From Hoeflea sp. (GTDB taxonomy: Bacteria > Pseudomonadota > Alphaproteobacteria > Rhizobiales > Rhizobiaceae), in the NCBI RefSeq assembly GCF_002733955.1, contig NZ_NVXQ01000003.1:62001-126000 (forward strand): 64,000 nt of DNA, in the 5' to 3' direction. Numbering within the stretch: the stretch's first letter is position 1; every line of letters starts with the position of its first letter. Positions 1 through 8,664 of this stretch are shown here, in pieces. The translations under genes were made by a program, and so were the position numbers. A model generated the notes under the pieces. The model was not told the origin of the DNA, did not search any database, and saw nothing but the letters and a program-made list of their open reading frames with translations.

Positions 1-2
1 AA

Positions 3-377
3 ATCCAGGACCTGCCCGGACGCATGGACCATCGCAAGCCGGAGACGCCCGACCGCGATGAGGCGTTTGCGATCCGGCACACGATCAAGGTCAGGGAAGG
101 CAGCTGTCTCGCAGCCATCGTCGGCAACGGCGAGGTAAGCGTCAATTCACTGCACCGCCAGGCAATTTCAACGCTTGCGCCCCGCCTCGCCGTCGAAGCG
201 GTGGCGGAAGACGGGACCATCGAAGCCGTCAGCGTGATCGACGCGCCGGGCTTTGCCCTCGGGGTTCAATGGCATCCCGAATACTGGGTCGGCAACGATG
301 TGATCTCCGACAAGATCTTTGCCGCCTTTGGCGAAGCCGTTCGCGCCCGCCACGCCCAGCCGGCCGCCGCGGAATAG
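3..377 (+). CDS. Gamma-glutamyl-GABA hydrolase-like class I glutamine amidotransferase (PuuD/peptidase C26), C-terminal part
   Basis: Only the last ~124 residues are present; the gene enters from the left edge in an open frame. The family cleaves gamma-glutamyl amide bonds, for example in putrescine breakdown. The visible part contains NSLHRQAI and the C-terminal GVQWHPEY block, whose His and Glu complete the Cys-His-Glu triad of class I amidotransferases; the nucleophile Cys lies outside the window. A hairpin terminator follows at 405-437, so it is the last gene of its unit. Substrate cannot be decided from this fragment. Confidence 0.8.
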   Translation: MQDLPGRMDHRKPETPDRDEAFAIRHTIKVREGSCLAAIVGNGEVSVNSLHRQAISTLAPRLAVEAVAEDGTIEAVSVIDAPGFALGVQWHPEYWVGNDVISDKIFAAFGEAVRARHAQPAAAE

Positions 378-404
378 ACCCGCCATCGTCGTAACCGTTC
401 AAGC

Positions 405-437
405 AAGCCCGGCCACGCATCTGTGACCGGGCTTTTC
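405..437 (+). terminator. Rho-independent terminator
   Basis: AAGCCCGG at 405-412 pairs with CCGGGCTT at 427-434, with a further CAC/GTG inside the loop, followed by a short T-rich run. It lies 28 nt after the stop of the amidotransferase-like gene and before the convergent dehydrogenase gene. Confidence 0.7.
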
Positions 438-491
438 CTTGCCTGGGTTCAGGTCCGTGCCGGCCCCGGGATTTTGATCCTTGGGTCCCGC

Positions 492-1466
492 TCAGCTCGA
501 TCCGCGGTCAAAACCAGCGCACTCGGGAACCGGGGTGATCGCCGGCCGGCCCGCGAGCCACTCCTTCAGATTGTCGACCACCAGGTCGGCCATGCCGTTG
601 CGGGTCGACACCGAGGCCGATGCCACATGCGGCAAAAGGCAGGCATTGGGCAGATCCAGCAGCGCCTGCGGCACATTCGGCTCATGCGCAAAGACATCTA
701 GTCCTGCTGCGGCAATGGTGCGGTTAGCAAGCGCTGAGATCAGCGCCGGTTCGTCGATGGTCGTGCCGCGCCCGACACTGATCAGAACGCCTTGCGGTCC
801 CAGTGCCGCCAGAACATCTGCGTTCACGGCATTCTCCGTCGCAGCCCCGCCAGGCACAATCACGATCAGCGTGTCGACCGCCGTCGCCATGTCGATCAGC
901 TTTTCATGCCAAGTATAGTCAACGTCGGACCGCTTTGTCCTAGTGTGATAATGGATCGGCAAACCGAAAGCCTCCAGCCGGCGGGCAATCGCCAGCCCGA
1001 TCCGCCCGAGCCCGAAAATGCCGACGGTGCGACCTCTCAGGGTAAGCGAGGTCAGCGGATAAGCTCCCTCGGAGGCCCAGCGCCCGGCCCGCAGATAGGC
1101 CTCTGCTTTCGGCAACTCGCGCAAGGCATTGAGCAGCAACCCGACAGTGGTGTCGGCGACTTCATCGGAGAGCACATCCGGCGTATTGGTGACCATGACC
1201 TTGCGCGTCGCCGCATGGGCGGCATCGACCGCGTCATAGCCCACACCGAAATTGGCAATCACCTCGAGATTAGGCAGGGAATCGATGAAATCCGCCGAAA
1301 TCCTCGTCCCCGACGCCATCCCACGGACCCGGTTCCGGGTCTCGTCGCTCAGCAGGCCGGCATCGGCGGCTTCTATGGAAACGGCGTCGAATTCCGCTTC
1401 GACGCGCTCACGGACACGGGGGTGCACTTTCCCGGCGAGAAGCACCATCGCACGCTCAGCACTCAT
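492..1466 (-). CDS. D-isomer-specific 2-hydroxyacid dehydrogenase (glyoxylate/hydroxypyruvate reductase-like)
   Basis: This 324-residue cytoplasmic protein has the usual length and order of the D-2-hydroxyacid dehydrogenase family: substrate domain halves at both ends around an NAD(P) Rossmann domain with GLGRIG near residue 152. The catalytic Arg (VGRGT), Glu (HEP) and His (LLPHVAS) are all visible. The family reduces 2-oxo acids such as glyoxylate or hydroxypyruvate. Its ATG overlaps the stop of the upstream LacI-type regulator by 4 nt (ATGA), so the two are co-transcribed and translationally coupled, and the regulator probably controls this enzyme. The exact 2-oxo acid is not determined. 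Confidence 0.9.
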   Translation of the reverse strand: MSAERAMVLLAGKVHPRVRERVEAEFDAVSIEAADAGLLSDETRNRVRGMASGTRISADFIDSLPNLEVIANFGVGYDAVDAAHAATRKVMVTNTPDVLSDEVADTTVGLLLNALRELPKAEAYLRAGRWASEGAYPLTSLTLRGRTVGIFGLGRIGLAIARRLEAFGLPIHYHTRTKRSDVDYTWHEKLIDMATAVDTLIVIVPGGAATENAVNADVLAALGPQGVLISVGRGTTIDEPALISALANRTIAAAGLDVFAHEPNVPQALLDLPNACLLPHVASASVSTRNGMADLVVDNLKEWLAGRPAITPVPECAGFDRGSS

Positions 1467-2491
1467 CGGCCTGCTCCCGGATTGAGCGGCATGGTCGATT
1501 GTCTGATCCGCATTTCCGGCTTGATCAGGTGCAGCCCGTCGGCCTCGCTGGAGCCATTGAGTTTGTCGAGCAAGGCCCGCGCCGCGAAACGCCCGACTTC
1601 CGACTGTCCGTTCCAGACAGTGGTCAGGGCAGGAGTGGCAATCGCCGCTTCCTCGAGATCGTCATATCCAGTCACTGAAATATCCTTCCCAGGCACGAGG
1701 CCCGCACGTGCAATACCGTTCATCAAGCCAATGGCCACGAGATCATTCCAACACACCGCCGCAGTCGGCTTCAACGGATTGGCGAGAAAGTTCACCGCTG
1801 CTTCAAAACCGCTTTGCTTGGTTCTCGGTCCTGGAATTCTGAGCGCCGGATCCACCTCGATACCAGCCTTTTTCAGCGCATTTGCATAGCCCGCATAGCG
1901 GTCCCGGCCCGTCGAGGTATGATCGGTGCCGCCAATCATGGCGATGCGGGTGTGCCCAAGGCTGATCAGGTGATTGGTGGCAAGAGCGGTGCCATAGGCG
2001 TCATCGCCACGAAAGGTCGGCACATCGATTTCCGGGACCGATCGGGCAATCAGGATCGCCGGCATGCCATTGTCTTCGGCCAGCCGGATATCGGATGCGG
2101 GCGTGCCGATGGCCGGTGACATGATCACCCCGTCACCGCCGAGCTGCAGCAACGTCTCGATGAAATTGCGCTGCTTGTCGACCGAATCGTAATGATTGGA
2201 CAGGATGAAGGTCTGCCGGCTGCGATCGAGCTCGGTCTCGATGGCCCGGAGAATTTCAGCATAGAACGGGTTCATGATGTCGTGAACGACAACACCGACG
2301 ATTCCCGACCGCGAGGTTCTGAGCGAGGCTGCGCGGCGATTGTAGATATAGCCGAGCTCGATGGCTTTTTCCTTGATCCGGTCGCGCGTGACATCGGCCA
2401 CCAGGGGGCTGTCACGCAATGCAAGGGAAACGGTTGCTGTCGAAAGGCCCAACGCCTCGGCAATAGTCGAGAGTTTAATCTTCTGCGCCAA
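1463..2491 (-). CDS. LacI-family transcriptional regulator
   Basis: This 342-residue protein starts with a typical LacI helix-turn-helix (KLSTIAEALGLSTATVSLAL) and hinge, then a periplasmic-binding-protein-like effector domain (GVVVHDIMNPFY onward). It is likely a sugar- or sugar-acid-responsive repressor. It is the first gene of a two-gene unit with the hydroxyacid dehydrogenase. A perfect palindrome GGTTTAAACC lies 60 nt upstream of its start and may be its own operator. Effector unknown. Confidence 0.92.
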   Translation of the reverse strand: MAQKIKLSTIAEALGLSTATVSLALRDSPLVADVTRDRIKEKAIELGYIYNRRAASLRTSRSGIVGVVVHDIMNPFYAEILRAIETELDRSRQTFILSNHYDSVDKQRNFIETLLQLGGDGVIMSPAIGTPASDIRLAEDNGMPAILIARSVPEIDVPTFRGDDAYGTALATNHLISLGHTRIAMIGGTDHTSTGRDRYAGYANALKKAGIEVDPALRIPGPRTKQSGFEAAVNFLANPLKPTAAVCWNDLVAIGLMNGIARAGLVPGKDISVTGYDDLEEAAIATPALTTVWNGQSEVGRFAARALLDKLNGSSEADGLHLIKPEMRIRQSTMPLNPGAGR

Positions 2492-2550
2492 ATTCCGGTT
2501 CCCTCCGCCGGAGCGCTGCGCCCCGTTTCAACCAATTCAACAAACTAAAA

Positions 2551-2560
2551 GGTTTAAACC
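2551..2560. promoter_or_regulatory. Candidate LacI-type operator palindrome
   Basis: GGTTTAAACC is a perfect 10-bp palindrome in the 79-nt gap upstream of the LacI-type gene and just after the MarR gene stop. Self-regulation through such symmetrical sites is common for LacI regulators. The match to this particular regulator is inferred from position only. Confidence 0.4.
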
Positions 2561-2570
2561 GGACTGGCAA

Positions 2571-3143
2571 TCAGTCTGCGTTGATTGTGGAAACATCTTC
2601 GGGGGATGAAAGCTCATCAGGCTCCTGCCCGGTGCCTGCTGCGGCATTCCTGGCAGTTGCCGGAACAGCATCGGCGCTCAGGGACGCGCAGATATTTGCG
2701 TCCACCGTGGAAAGAAGCGCCAGAAGCTCGCCAATCTGCTTCTTTTTCAAACCGGCAAAAGCAGTTTTCTCGGCCTTGCGCTGGGATTTGCGGATCGACT
2801 TGATCTGATCCCGCCCCGCCTCGGTCAGGAACACCAGCATCATCCGCCCATCGTCGCGCGATCCTTCACGACGCAGGAACCCCTGGGCCGCGAGACGGCC
2901 GATGGTCTTGGTCACGGTCGGCGCCTTGACCCCGAGCGACGCGGCAATCGCGCCCGGCGTCTGCCCGTCCTCTTCATCGAGCGCCAGCATGACACCATCC
3001 TGCCCCGCATAAAGCCCGAGATCCAGGAGATGGCGCGACAGCGCCGTTCTCGCATTGCGAGCTGTCTGGGTGATCATCAGCAGCGTTTCTGCCTGTTCGG
3101 CCTTCTTGGTCTTTTTCGACTTGGTCTTCTTTTTGCCGGACAT
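2571..3143 (-). CDS. MarR-family winged-helix transcriptional regulator
   Basis: This 190-residue protein has a MarR winged helix: TPGAIAASLGVKAPTVTKTIGRL is the recognition helix region and REGSRDDGRM the wing. The start at 3143 is preceded by AAGGAG. An N-terminal lysine-rich stretch (about residues 3-16, KKKTKSKKTKKAEQ) and a C-terminal tail of about 40 residues lie outside the MarR fold. It is divergent from the creatininase-family gene across a 79-nt gap, which suggests, without proof, that it regulates that gene and itself. Confidence 0.9.
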   Translation of the reverse strand: MSGKKKTKSKKTKKAEQAETLLMITQTARNARTALSRHLLDLGLYAGQDGVMLALDEEDGQTPGAIAASLGVKAPTVTKTIGRLAAQGFLRREGSRDDGRMMLVFLTEAGRDQIKSIRKSQRKAEKTAFAGLKKKQIGELLALLSTVDANICASLSADAVPATARNAAAGTGQEPDELSSPEDVSTINAD

Positions 3144-3222
3144 GGACAGCTCCTTCTTGCGGGCTTCGGCCCATCACCCTACGGTTCAAACTCTACTCAG
3201 GCCCACGCGGAATAACCACCCT

Positions 3223-3966
3223 ATGACCAAACAACCGGTCTCCATTGCTGTCCTCCCCCTGGGAGCGCATGAGCAGCACGGCCCGCATCTGCCGTTCGAG
3301 ACCGATGCGCTGATTGCCGGGGAAGTTGCGCGACGGCTGTGCGCGGCCGCTCCCTCCGGGATCGCCGCCGAACTGCTGCCCGTCGAATCAACCGGTTATT
3401 CTATCGAGCACATGGATGTGTCAGGTACGCGAAGCCTTGGCTTCGAGGAAGCGGTCAATCGCTGGATCGGCATTGCATCGGACTGTGCCGATCGCGGCAT
3501 CCGCCGCCTGATGCTGCTCAACGCCCACGGCGGAAACTCGCCATTGCTGACAATCGTCGCCACAGAGGCCCGTGTGCGCTTCAACATGCTTGCAGTCGCC
3601 ACCAGCTGGACCCGGTTTGGCGTTCCGACCGATCTGGTCGCCCCAGACGACAAGGCCTTCGACATCCATGCCGGTGACATTGAAACCTCGGTGATGCTGG
3701 CCATTCGACCTGATCTGGTTCGCATGGACGCGCTTCAGGACTTCCCCTCGCGACAAGCAGAGTACGCCCGTCGCTTCACCCATTTGCGCGCCTACGGTCC
3801 GCACGCCTTTGGCTGGAAAATGTCGGACTTAAATCCGCAAGGGGCGGCCGGCAAGGCCAGCCAGGCATCTGCCGGCAAGGGCGAAGCCATACTGGCCCAT
3901 TCCCTGCGCGGACTGGGCGAATTGCTGGCCGACATGGCGGCTTTCGATGTCGATGAGCTGACCTGA
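3223..3966 (+). CDS. Creatininase-family amidohydrolase
   Basis: This 247-residue protein belongs to the creatininase / MftE-like metal-dependent amidohydrolases. Family motifs visible are PLGAHEQHGPHLPFETDAL near the N-terminus (metal-binding Glu, His and Asp), NAHGGNSP in the middle and DIHAGDIETS (metal ligands). The frame is open further upstream, but ATG 3223 is chosen because the family starts directly with the beta strand before PLGAHEQHG. The upstream extension would run into the promoter of the divergent MarR gene. Natural substrate unknown: creatinine, or another cyclic or formylated amide. Confidence 0.87.
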   Translation: MTKQPVSIAVLPLGAHEQHGPHLPFETDALIAGEVARRLCAAAPSGIAAELLPVESTGYSIEHMDVSGTRSLGFEEAVNRWIGIASDCADRGIRRLMLLNAHGGNSPLLTIVATEARVRFNMLAVATSWTRFGVPTDLVAPDDKAFDIHAGDIETSVMLAIRPDLVRMDALQDFPSRQAEYARRFTHLRAYGPHAFGWKMSDLNPQGAAGKASQASAGKGEAILAHSLRGLGELLADMAAFDVDELT

Positions 3967-4096
3967 GCGGAAGCCAGCAGCTGGGATCATCTGCACCGAG
4001 CCACCCCTGACTGCCGTCCAGGGTGCTTGAATTGCTCGACAACGCCCTAGTTGCTGAAGCGAGCCCTTCGCCAACGCAGACCGTCAGGACGTCAAC

Positions 4097-5062
4097 ATGA
4101 TTGAAACCGATATCCTCGTCATAGGGGCCGGCCTCGGCGGCCTGACGCTGGCGCGGGAACTCTCCAGCCATTCCGGCAAGGTCGTCGTGATCGAGAAATC
4201 GAGGTCTGCCGGCGGAAGGCTGTCCACGCGCCGCGCCGATGCGGGCAGTTTCGATCACGGCGCGCAGTACCTGACCAACCGGACCGCAGGTTTTTCCGGC
4301 CTCCTCGACGAACTTTCGCGCAATGCCGATCTGGCTGCCTGGGATCCCGTCGGCAAGGACAGCGCCCACACATGGTGGGTCGGCCAGCCCGGCATGTCTG
4401 CCATTGGCAAGAGCCTGGCCAAGGGCCTGGACATCACCTACCGGACACGGGCGAAAAGCATTTCCAGGCAGGATGAGAAATTTATCGTGCGCACTGAGGC
4501 TGCCGAGGGCGACGGGCCGGTTTACCGTGCATCTCGCGTGGTCGCAGCCATGCCTTCTCCCCAGGCGCTTGATCTGCTCGAGCCGCTTGATCCGGTCTTT
4601 GCCCAATTGCGCAATGTCAGCATGGCGCCGTGCTGGTCCGCCATGCTGGCATTTGACGGCCCTCCGGCACAGGTCCCGGATCTGATCCGGGGACAGGATG
4701 GCGACACGCTAGCGCTGATTGCACGCAATGGCTCGAAACCGAACCGGACCGGCGAAACCTTTGTGCTTCACGCAACACCGCAATGGAGCCGGAAACACCT
4801 CGAAGCCGGGCGCGATACGGTCAAGGCGGCGATGCTTGAGGCAATGCGGCGCCAAACTGGATTTGGTCAGGATCTGCCTGAACCGATCCATTGCGAGGTT
4901 CATCGCTGGCTTTACGCGCTGGTGGAAAAGCCGCTGGACCAACCCTTTCTCGGCAACGCGCAGAACACCCTGTTTGCCTGTGGCGACTGGTGCATCGGCG
5001 GCCGTGCCGAGGTGGCGCACCAGTCCGGTGAAGCTCTGGCCCATCACATCATCTCCTTGTGA
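4097..5062 (+). CDS. FAD-dependent amine-oxidase-like (renalase-type) oxidoreductase
   Basis: This 321-residue flavoprotein has an N-terminal dinucleotide-binding fold (VIGAGLGGLTLAREL) and the flavin-contact segment SAGGRLSTRR with the DHGAQY signature typical of renalase-like amine oxidases. The C-terminal flavin-binding strand is FACGDWCIGGRAEVAHQSGEA. AGGA precedes the ATG. It stands 130 nt downstream of the creatininase-family gene on the same strand and could share its transcript. Bacterial renalases oxidise aberrant dihydro-NAD(P) isomers; whether this one does is not known. Confidence 0.85.
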   Translation: MIETDILVIGAGLGGLTLARELSSHSGKVVVIEKSRSAGGRLSTRRADAGSFDHGAQYLTNRTAGFSGLLDELSRNADLAAWDPVGKDSAHTWWVGQPGMSAIGKSLAKGLDITYRTRAKSISRQDEKFIVRTEAAEGDGPVYRASRVVAAMPSPQALDLLEPLDPVFAQLRNVSMAPCWSAMLAFDGPPAQVPDLIRGQDGDTLALIARNGSKPNRTGETFVLHATPQWSRKHLEAGRDTVKAAMLEAMRRQTGFGQDLPEPIHCEVHRWLYALVEKPLDQPFLGNAQNTLFACGDWCIGGRAEVAHQSGEALAHHIISL

Positions 5063-5126
5063 GTGGCATAAGCTGCGCGAAACGCCTATATGGGGGTCAA
5101 ACACACCTTCCTGACAGAGAGATCCG

Positions 5127-6227
5127 ATGAGCGAAGCGCCCGTTACCACCCCTGTGGCTCCCATCCCCGTGACCGTCCTGACCGGCTATCTCGGTGCCGG
5201 CAAGACCACCCTGCTCAACCGCATACTCTCCGAGCAGCACGGCAAGCGCTATGCCGTCATCGTCAATGAATTTGGCGAGATCGGCATCGACAATGATCTG
5301 ATCGTCGAATCCGACGAGGAAATCTACGAGATGAACAATGGCTGCGTCTGCTGCACCGTGCGCGGCGACCTGATCCGCGTGGTCGAAGGCCTGATGCGCC
5401 GTCCCGGCCGCTTTGATGCCATCATCGTCGAGACCACCGGCCTGGCCGACCCCGTTCCCGTCGCCCAGACATTCTTCATGGATGACGACGTCCGCGCCAA
5501 GACCAGGCTCGACGCCGTCGTGGCTCTTGTAGACGCACGGCATCTGCCCGCACGCCTCAAGGACAGCCGCGAGGCCGAGGATCAGATCGCCTTTGCCGAT
5601 GTTGTGGTTTTGAACAAGACCGACTTGGTCACCCCCGAAGAGCTCGACGCTGTCGAACGTACCGTGCGCGCGATCAACCCGTCAGCCCGCATTCACCGCA
5701 CCGAGCGCGCCGCAGTCCCCCTTGATGCCGTGCTCGACCGCGGCGCCTTCGATCTCAGCCGTGCGCTCGACAACGATCCGCATTTCCTTGATCACGGCCA
5801 CCCGGACCACGCCTGCGGCCCCGATTGCGACCATGATCACGATCACGAGCATCACCACCTCGGGCACGATCATGATCACGACCACTATGGCCACGCGCAC
5901 CATGATCATGCTGCTCCAGCCGACATTCACGATCTCACCATCAAGTCGATCTCCCTGCGCGCAGGCCCGCTCAACCCGAAGCGCTTCTTCCCCTGGATCG
6001 AGAAGATCACCCAGCTGGAAGGTCCCAATATCCTCCGCCTCAAGGGCATCATCGCCTTCGAGGACGATGCCGATCGCTACGTGATCCAGGGCGTGCACAT
6101 GATTGTCGAAGGCGATCATCAGCGGGCATGGAAGCAAGACGAGAAGCGCGAAAGCCGCCTCGTCTTCATCGGCCGCGACCTCGACCGCGAGAAACTAGAG
6201 CGCACCTTCCTGGCCTGCCAGGCCTGA
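5127..6227 (+). CDS. CobW/COG0523-family GTP-binding metallochaperone
   Basis: This 366-residue protein is a G3E GTPase of the COG0523 group. Visible are Walker [14 protein letters not shown] (residues ~14-26), the metal-binding GCVCC motif near residue 73, the ETTGLADP switch, and NKTD for guanine recognition. A His/Asp-rich stretch (about residues 222-262, with repeated HDHDHEHHH-like units) separates it from the C-terminal CobW domain. Such proteins deliver zinc or cobalt to client metalloenzymes at GTP cost. It is followed after 13 nt by a WD40 gene, so the pair is an operon. No zinc-responsive (Zur) operator is evident upstream. Confidence 0.92.
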   Translation: MSEAPVTTPVAPIPVTVLTGYLGAGKTTLLNRILSEQHGKRYAVIVNEFGEIGIDNDLIVESDEEIYEMNNGCVCCTVRGDLIRVVEGLMRRPGRFDAIIVETTGLADPVPVAQTFFMDDDVRAKTRLDAVVALVDARHLPARLKDSREAEDQIAFADVVVLNKTDLVTPEELDAVERTVRAINPSARIHRTERAAVPLDAVLDRGAFDLSRALDNDPHFLDHGHPDHACGPDCDHDHDHEHHHLGHDHDHDHYGHAHHDHAAPADIHDLTIKSISLRAGPLNPKRFFPWIEKITQLEGPNILRLKGIIAFEDDADRYVIQGVHMIVEGDHQRAWKQDEKRESRLVFIGRDLDREKLERTFLACQA

Positions 6228-6240
6228 GGGAGCGACGATC

Positions 6241-7230
6241 ATGCCGACAGTTGCGCCGATTGATCTCGACGACCATTGCCTTGCAACCGCGTTCCTGGGT
6301 GACGTTCCGGTGTTCGCGCTGGCATCGGGCCAGGTGGTCCGCCTTGACCACGGAACCCACCGCCATGAACTTCACGACGGGCTGCTTGCCACCGCTCTGA
6401 CCTGGGACGGCCAGGGCCTGGTCACCGGTGGTGAGGACGGCAAGGTGATGCGGCTCAATGCGGATGGTAGCGAGACCACGCTCCGCGGCCCGGCCCGCAA
6501 ATGGGTAAGCGTCGTCGCAGCCGGTCCGCAGAACGCTGTGGCCTTTGCCGATGGCAAGACGGCAACGGTGCTGCTCGCCGACAAGACCGAGAAAACCTTC
6601 GAGGAAGCCCGCACAATAGAAGGCCTTGCCTTCGCCCCCAAGGGTCTGCGGCTGGCGATGGCGCGCTACAACGGCGTCTCCCTGGCCTTTGTCCACGGCA
6701 GCGCCCCGGCGCTCGATTTCGAATGGAAGGGCGCCCACAACCAGGTCACCTTCAGCCCCGACGGCCGTTTTCTCGTGACATCCATGCAGGAAAATGCGCT
6801 GCACGGCTGGAAACTCGACGGCAAGCCCGGGGCCGAACAGCGTCACATGCGGATGACCGGCTATCCGGCCAAGGTGAAGTCCCTGTCCTGGTCCAGCAAG
6901 GGCAAATGGCTCGCATCATCCGGAGCCCCGTCGGCCATCGTCTGGCCGTTCTCGGCCAAGGACGGCCCGATGGGCAAGGCCCCGCTGGAGTTGGGACAAC
7001 GCGCAGACACCATGGTCACCTGCGTGGCCTGTCACCCGACCGAGGATCTGGTCGCCATCGGCTTTGGCGACGGCATGGTGCTGGCCGTCCGGATCGCAGA
7101 CAGCAAGGAGGCCCTGCTGCGCCGCCCGGGGCAAGGGCCGATTACCGCCATGGCCTGGAACAAGCCAGGCCGCCTGCTCGCGTTCGGTTCGCAAGCAGGC
7201 GACTGTGGTGTTGTCGACATAGCCGGCTGA
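6241..7230 (+). CDS. WD40-repeat beta-propeller protein
   Basis: This 329-residue protein consists of degenerate WD40-type repeats, seen as recurring blades such as ALTWDGQGLVTGGEDGKVMRL, VTFSPDGRFLVTSMQENALHGW, SLSWSSKGKWLASSGAPSAIVW and ACHPTEDLVAIGFGDGMV. There is no signal peptide, so it is cytoplasmic. GAGGGAG precedes the ATG. Being in an operon with the COG0523 GTPase suggests a protein-interaction scaffold for metal delivery; that link is an inference from context. Confidence 0.85.
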   Translation: MPTVAPIDLDDHCLATAFLGDVPVFALASGQVVRLDHGTHRHELHDGLLATALTWDGQGLVTGGEDGKVMRLNADGSETTLRGPARKWVSVVAAGPQNAVAFADGKTATVLLADKTEKTFEEARTIEGLAFAPKGLRLAMARYNGVSLAFVHGSAPALDFEWKGAHNQVTFSPDGRFLVTSMQENALHGWKLDGKPGAEQRHMRMTGYPAKVKSLSWSSKGKWLASSGAPSAIVWPFSAKDGPMGKAPLELGQRADTMVTCVACHPTEDLVAIGFGDGMVLAVRIADSKEALLRRPGQGPITAMAWNKPGRLLAFGSQAGDCGVVDIAG

Positions 7231-7242
7231 CGACTGCCCCGG

Positions 7243-7689
7243 TCAAGACCAGGACAGTTCCAGTTGCGGGCGACCGTTTGAGGTCCGCGCATGGCTGACG
7301 CCATCCTTGCCGACAAGGCCATTCACCCTTTTGCGGAATGACGAAAAGCTGTCGAAGGTGACAACATCGACCGCTTCATCAAGGTCCAGCGACACCCGGA
7401 AGTTTCCCGGCGACGAAGTGATCGCCTGGATGCCGACCACCCGGGCCGTAAATGGTTGTCCGAGATAGGCTCCGGTCACGCGGGCACCCGGTGCAAGGCT
7501 TTCAAGTCCTGGCCGGTTGCCAAGTGCGGCATGCAGCGTGTTCCAGTCGTTGAACCCGTGTTGCGCGGCAATCAATTCCAGCGCTTTGGAATGTCCGACG
7601 GTTTCGCCGCCGGCTTGCAGCCGGGTTCTCAGGCGTTTGGCCTGGTCTTTCAGTGTGCTCAGATTTGGCAATGGCGTGGGGTCACGCAT
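7243..7689 (-). CDS. Glyoxalase-superfamily-annotated small protein of unknown function
   Basis: This 148-residue protein begins MRDPTPLPNLSTLKDQAKRLR and contains the block SKALELIAAQHGFNDWNTLHAAL, found in a set of proteobacterial proteins usually labelled glyoxalase-related or ankyrin-associated. I cannot assign a reaction. The frame is open to an ATG at 7755, but the start at 7689 is chosen because AGGAGA lies 7 nt upstream and the longer N-terminus looks non-coding. A sigma-70-type promoter lies at 7839-7867. It is convergent with the WD40 gene. Confidence 0.7.
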   Translation of the reverse strand: MRDPTPLPNLSTLKDQAKRLRTRLQAGGETVGHSKALELIAAQHGFNDWNTLHAALGNRPGLESLAPGARVTGAYLGQPFTARVVGIQAITSSPGNFRVSLDLDEAVDVVTFDSFSSFRKRVNGLVGKDGVSHARTSNGRPQLELSWS

Positions 7690-7838
7690 GGCAGTTCTCC
7701 TGTCATGACATGCTGTGTTCGAGGGGTGTCCGCATTCCACCGTCTGGCATGTCATCGAAAAGGTGACTGCTCGAAAGCTGGAGACTTCACCAGGGCGTAA
7801 CGCCTGCGGACGGCCGGGGCTCCAGACCCGAAGCCGCT

Positions 7839-7867
7839 CAGATAGGGACGTTGAAGCCCCTTGTCAA
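7839..7867 (-). promoter_or_regulatory. Predicted sigma-70 promoter
   Basis: Read on the minus strand, TTGACA and TATCTG are separated by exactly 17 nt. The predicted transcript start near 7832 leaves about 140 nt of leader before the gene starting at 7689. The rest of the 7690-7982 gap shows no other feature I can support. Confidence 0.5.
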
Positions 7868-7982
7868 TCTCGCAGGCTGCACGCGGCCCGCACGAGTGGG
7901 TGACGACACCCTCCAGCGTGGCATAACACTGTCGCCCCGACGCTTGAGCACACGCCCTGGCTCTGTCTGCATCGCAGCGGGA

Positions 7983-8567
7983 TCAGGCAACCCGGCTTAG
8001 CGGCGCATCCTTCTGGCGCAAGTCATCCGGGCGAAGGCTGCGCCGACCGGTTGCGACCAGCAGGCCTGAGAGTCCTGAGAGATAACCCTCACTCAATTCG
8101 AGCCCAAGCAGTCGGTTCCGCTCCACCGGACCGGGCATCATCAGACCGGCTGTGGCCTCGGTCGAAAACCCGAACCGCTGGTAAAAGGGCGCGTCGCCGA
8201 CAAGAATGATGCCGCCGTGCCCCATTTGGCCGGCCCGCGCAATGGCGTGGCGCATCAGCGCCGAGCCGATACCCTGCCCTGCTGTCGCCGCCTCTACTGC
8301 CAGCGGTCCGAGCAGCAGCAACAACTTTCCAGCCACTGCGACATCCCACAGCCGGACGCTGCCGAGCAACTCGCCTTCACGGCCTCTTGCGATGAACGAG
8401 AGACCGGGCGACGCCAGCTTGCCGCGGCGAAGCTTCTCCGAGCTCTTGCGCCGGCGTCCCGGCCCCATCACACGATCAAGCAGCGCCTCGCGCGCAAATG
8501 CGTCGGAGGCGGCTTCATCTTCGATGATGAAACAAGGGGCTGGGGTGTAAGTCAGTTCGGACGACAT
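7983..8567 (-). CDS. GNAT-family N-acetyltransferase
   Basis: This 194-residue protein has the GNAT acetyl-CoA fold: GSVRLWDVAVAGKLLLLLGPLAVEAATAGQGIGSALMRHAI contains the V-x-x-x-x-Q-G-I-G-S pyrophosphate loop, followed by ILVGDAPFYQRFGF. It looks like the YhbS-like group. The start at 8567 is preferred over the upstream in-frame ATG at 8615 because the family begins near here and GAGGAT lies upstream. It is 97 nt downstream of ornithine decarboxylase on the same strand, so it may acetylate a polyamine or related amine; this is inference from position. Confidence 0.85.
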   Translation of the reverse strand: MSSELTYTPAPCFIIEDEAASDAFAREALLDRVMGPGRRRKSSEKLRRGKLASPGLSFIARGREGELLGSVRLWDVAVAGKLLLLLGPLAVEAATAGQGIGSALMRHAIARAGQMGHGGIILVGDAPFYQRFGFSTEATAGLMMPGPVERNRLLGLELSEGYLSGLSGLLVATGRRSLRPDDLRQKDAPLSRVA

Positions 8568-8664
8568 CGGCGGATCCTCGACCACGGCATTGACGAAAAC
8601 GGTACGCGGCAACACCCCGCACGCAGGGTGAGGGGAAAACGTCTGATCTGAACGGAGGTTCCGT

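Noticed and set aside
5886-5920. His/Asp codon repeats in the CobW gene as a CRISPR-like or tandem DNA repeat
   Set aside because: They are irregular His/Asp codons inside a coding frame, not spaced repeats.
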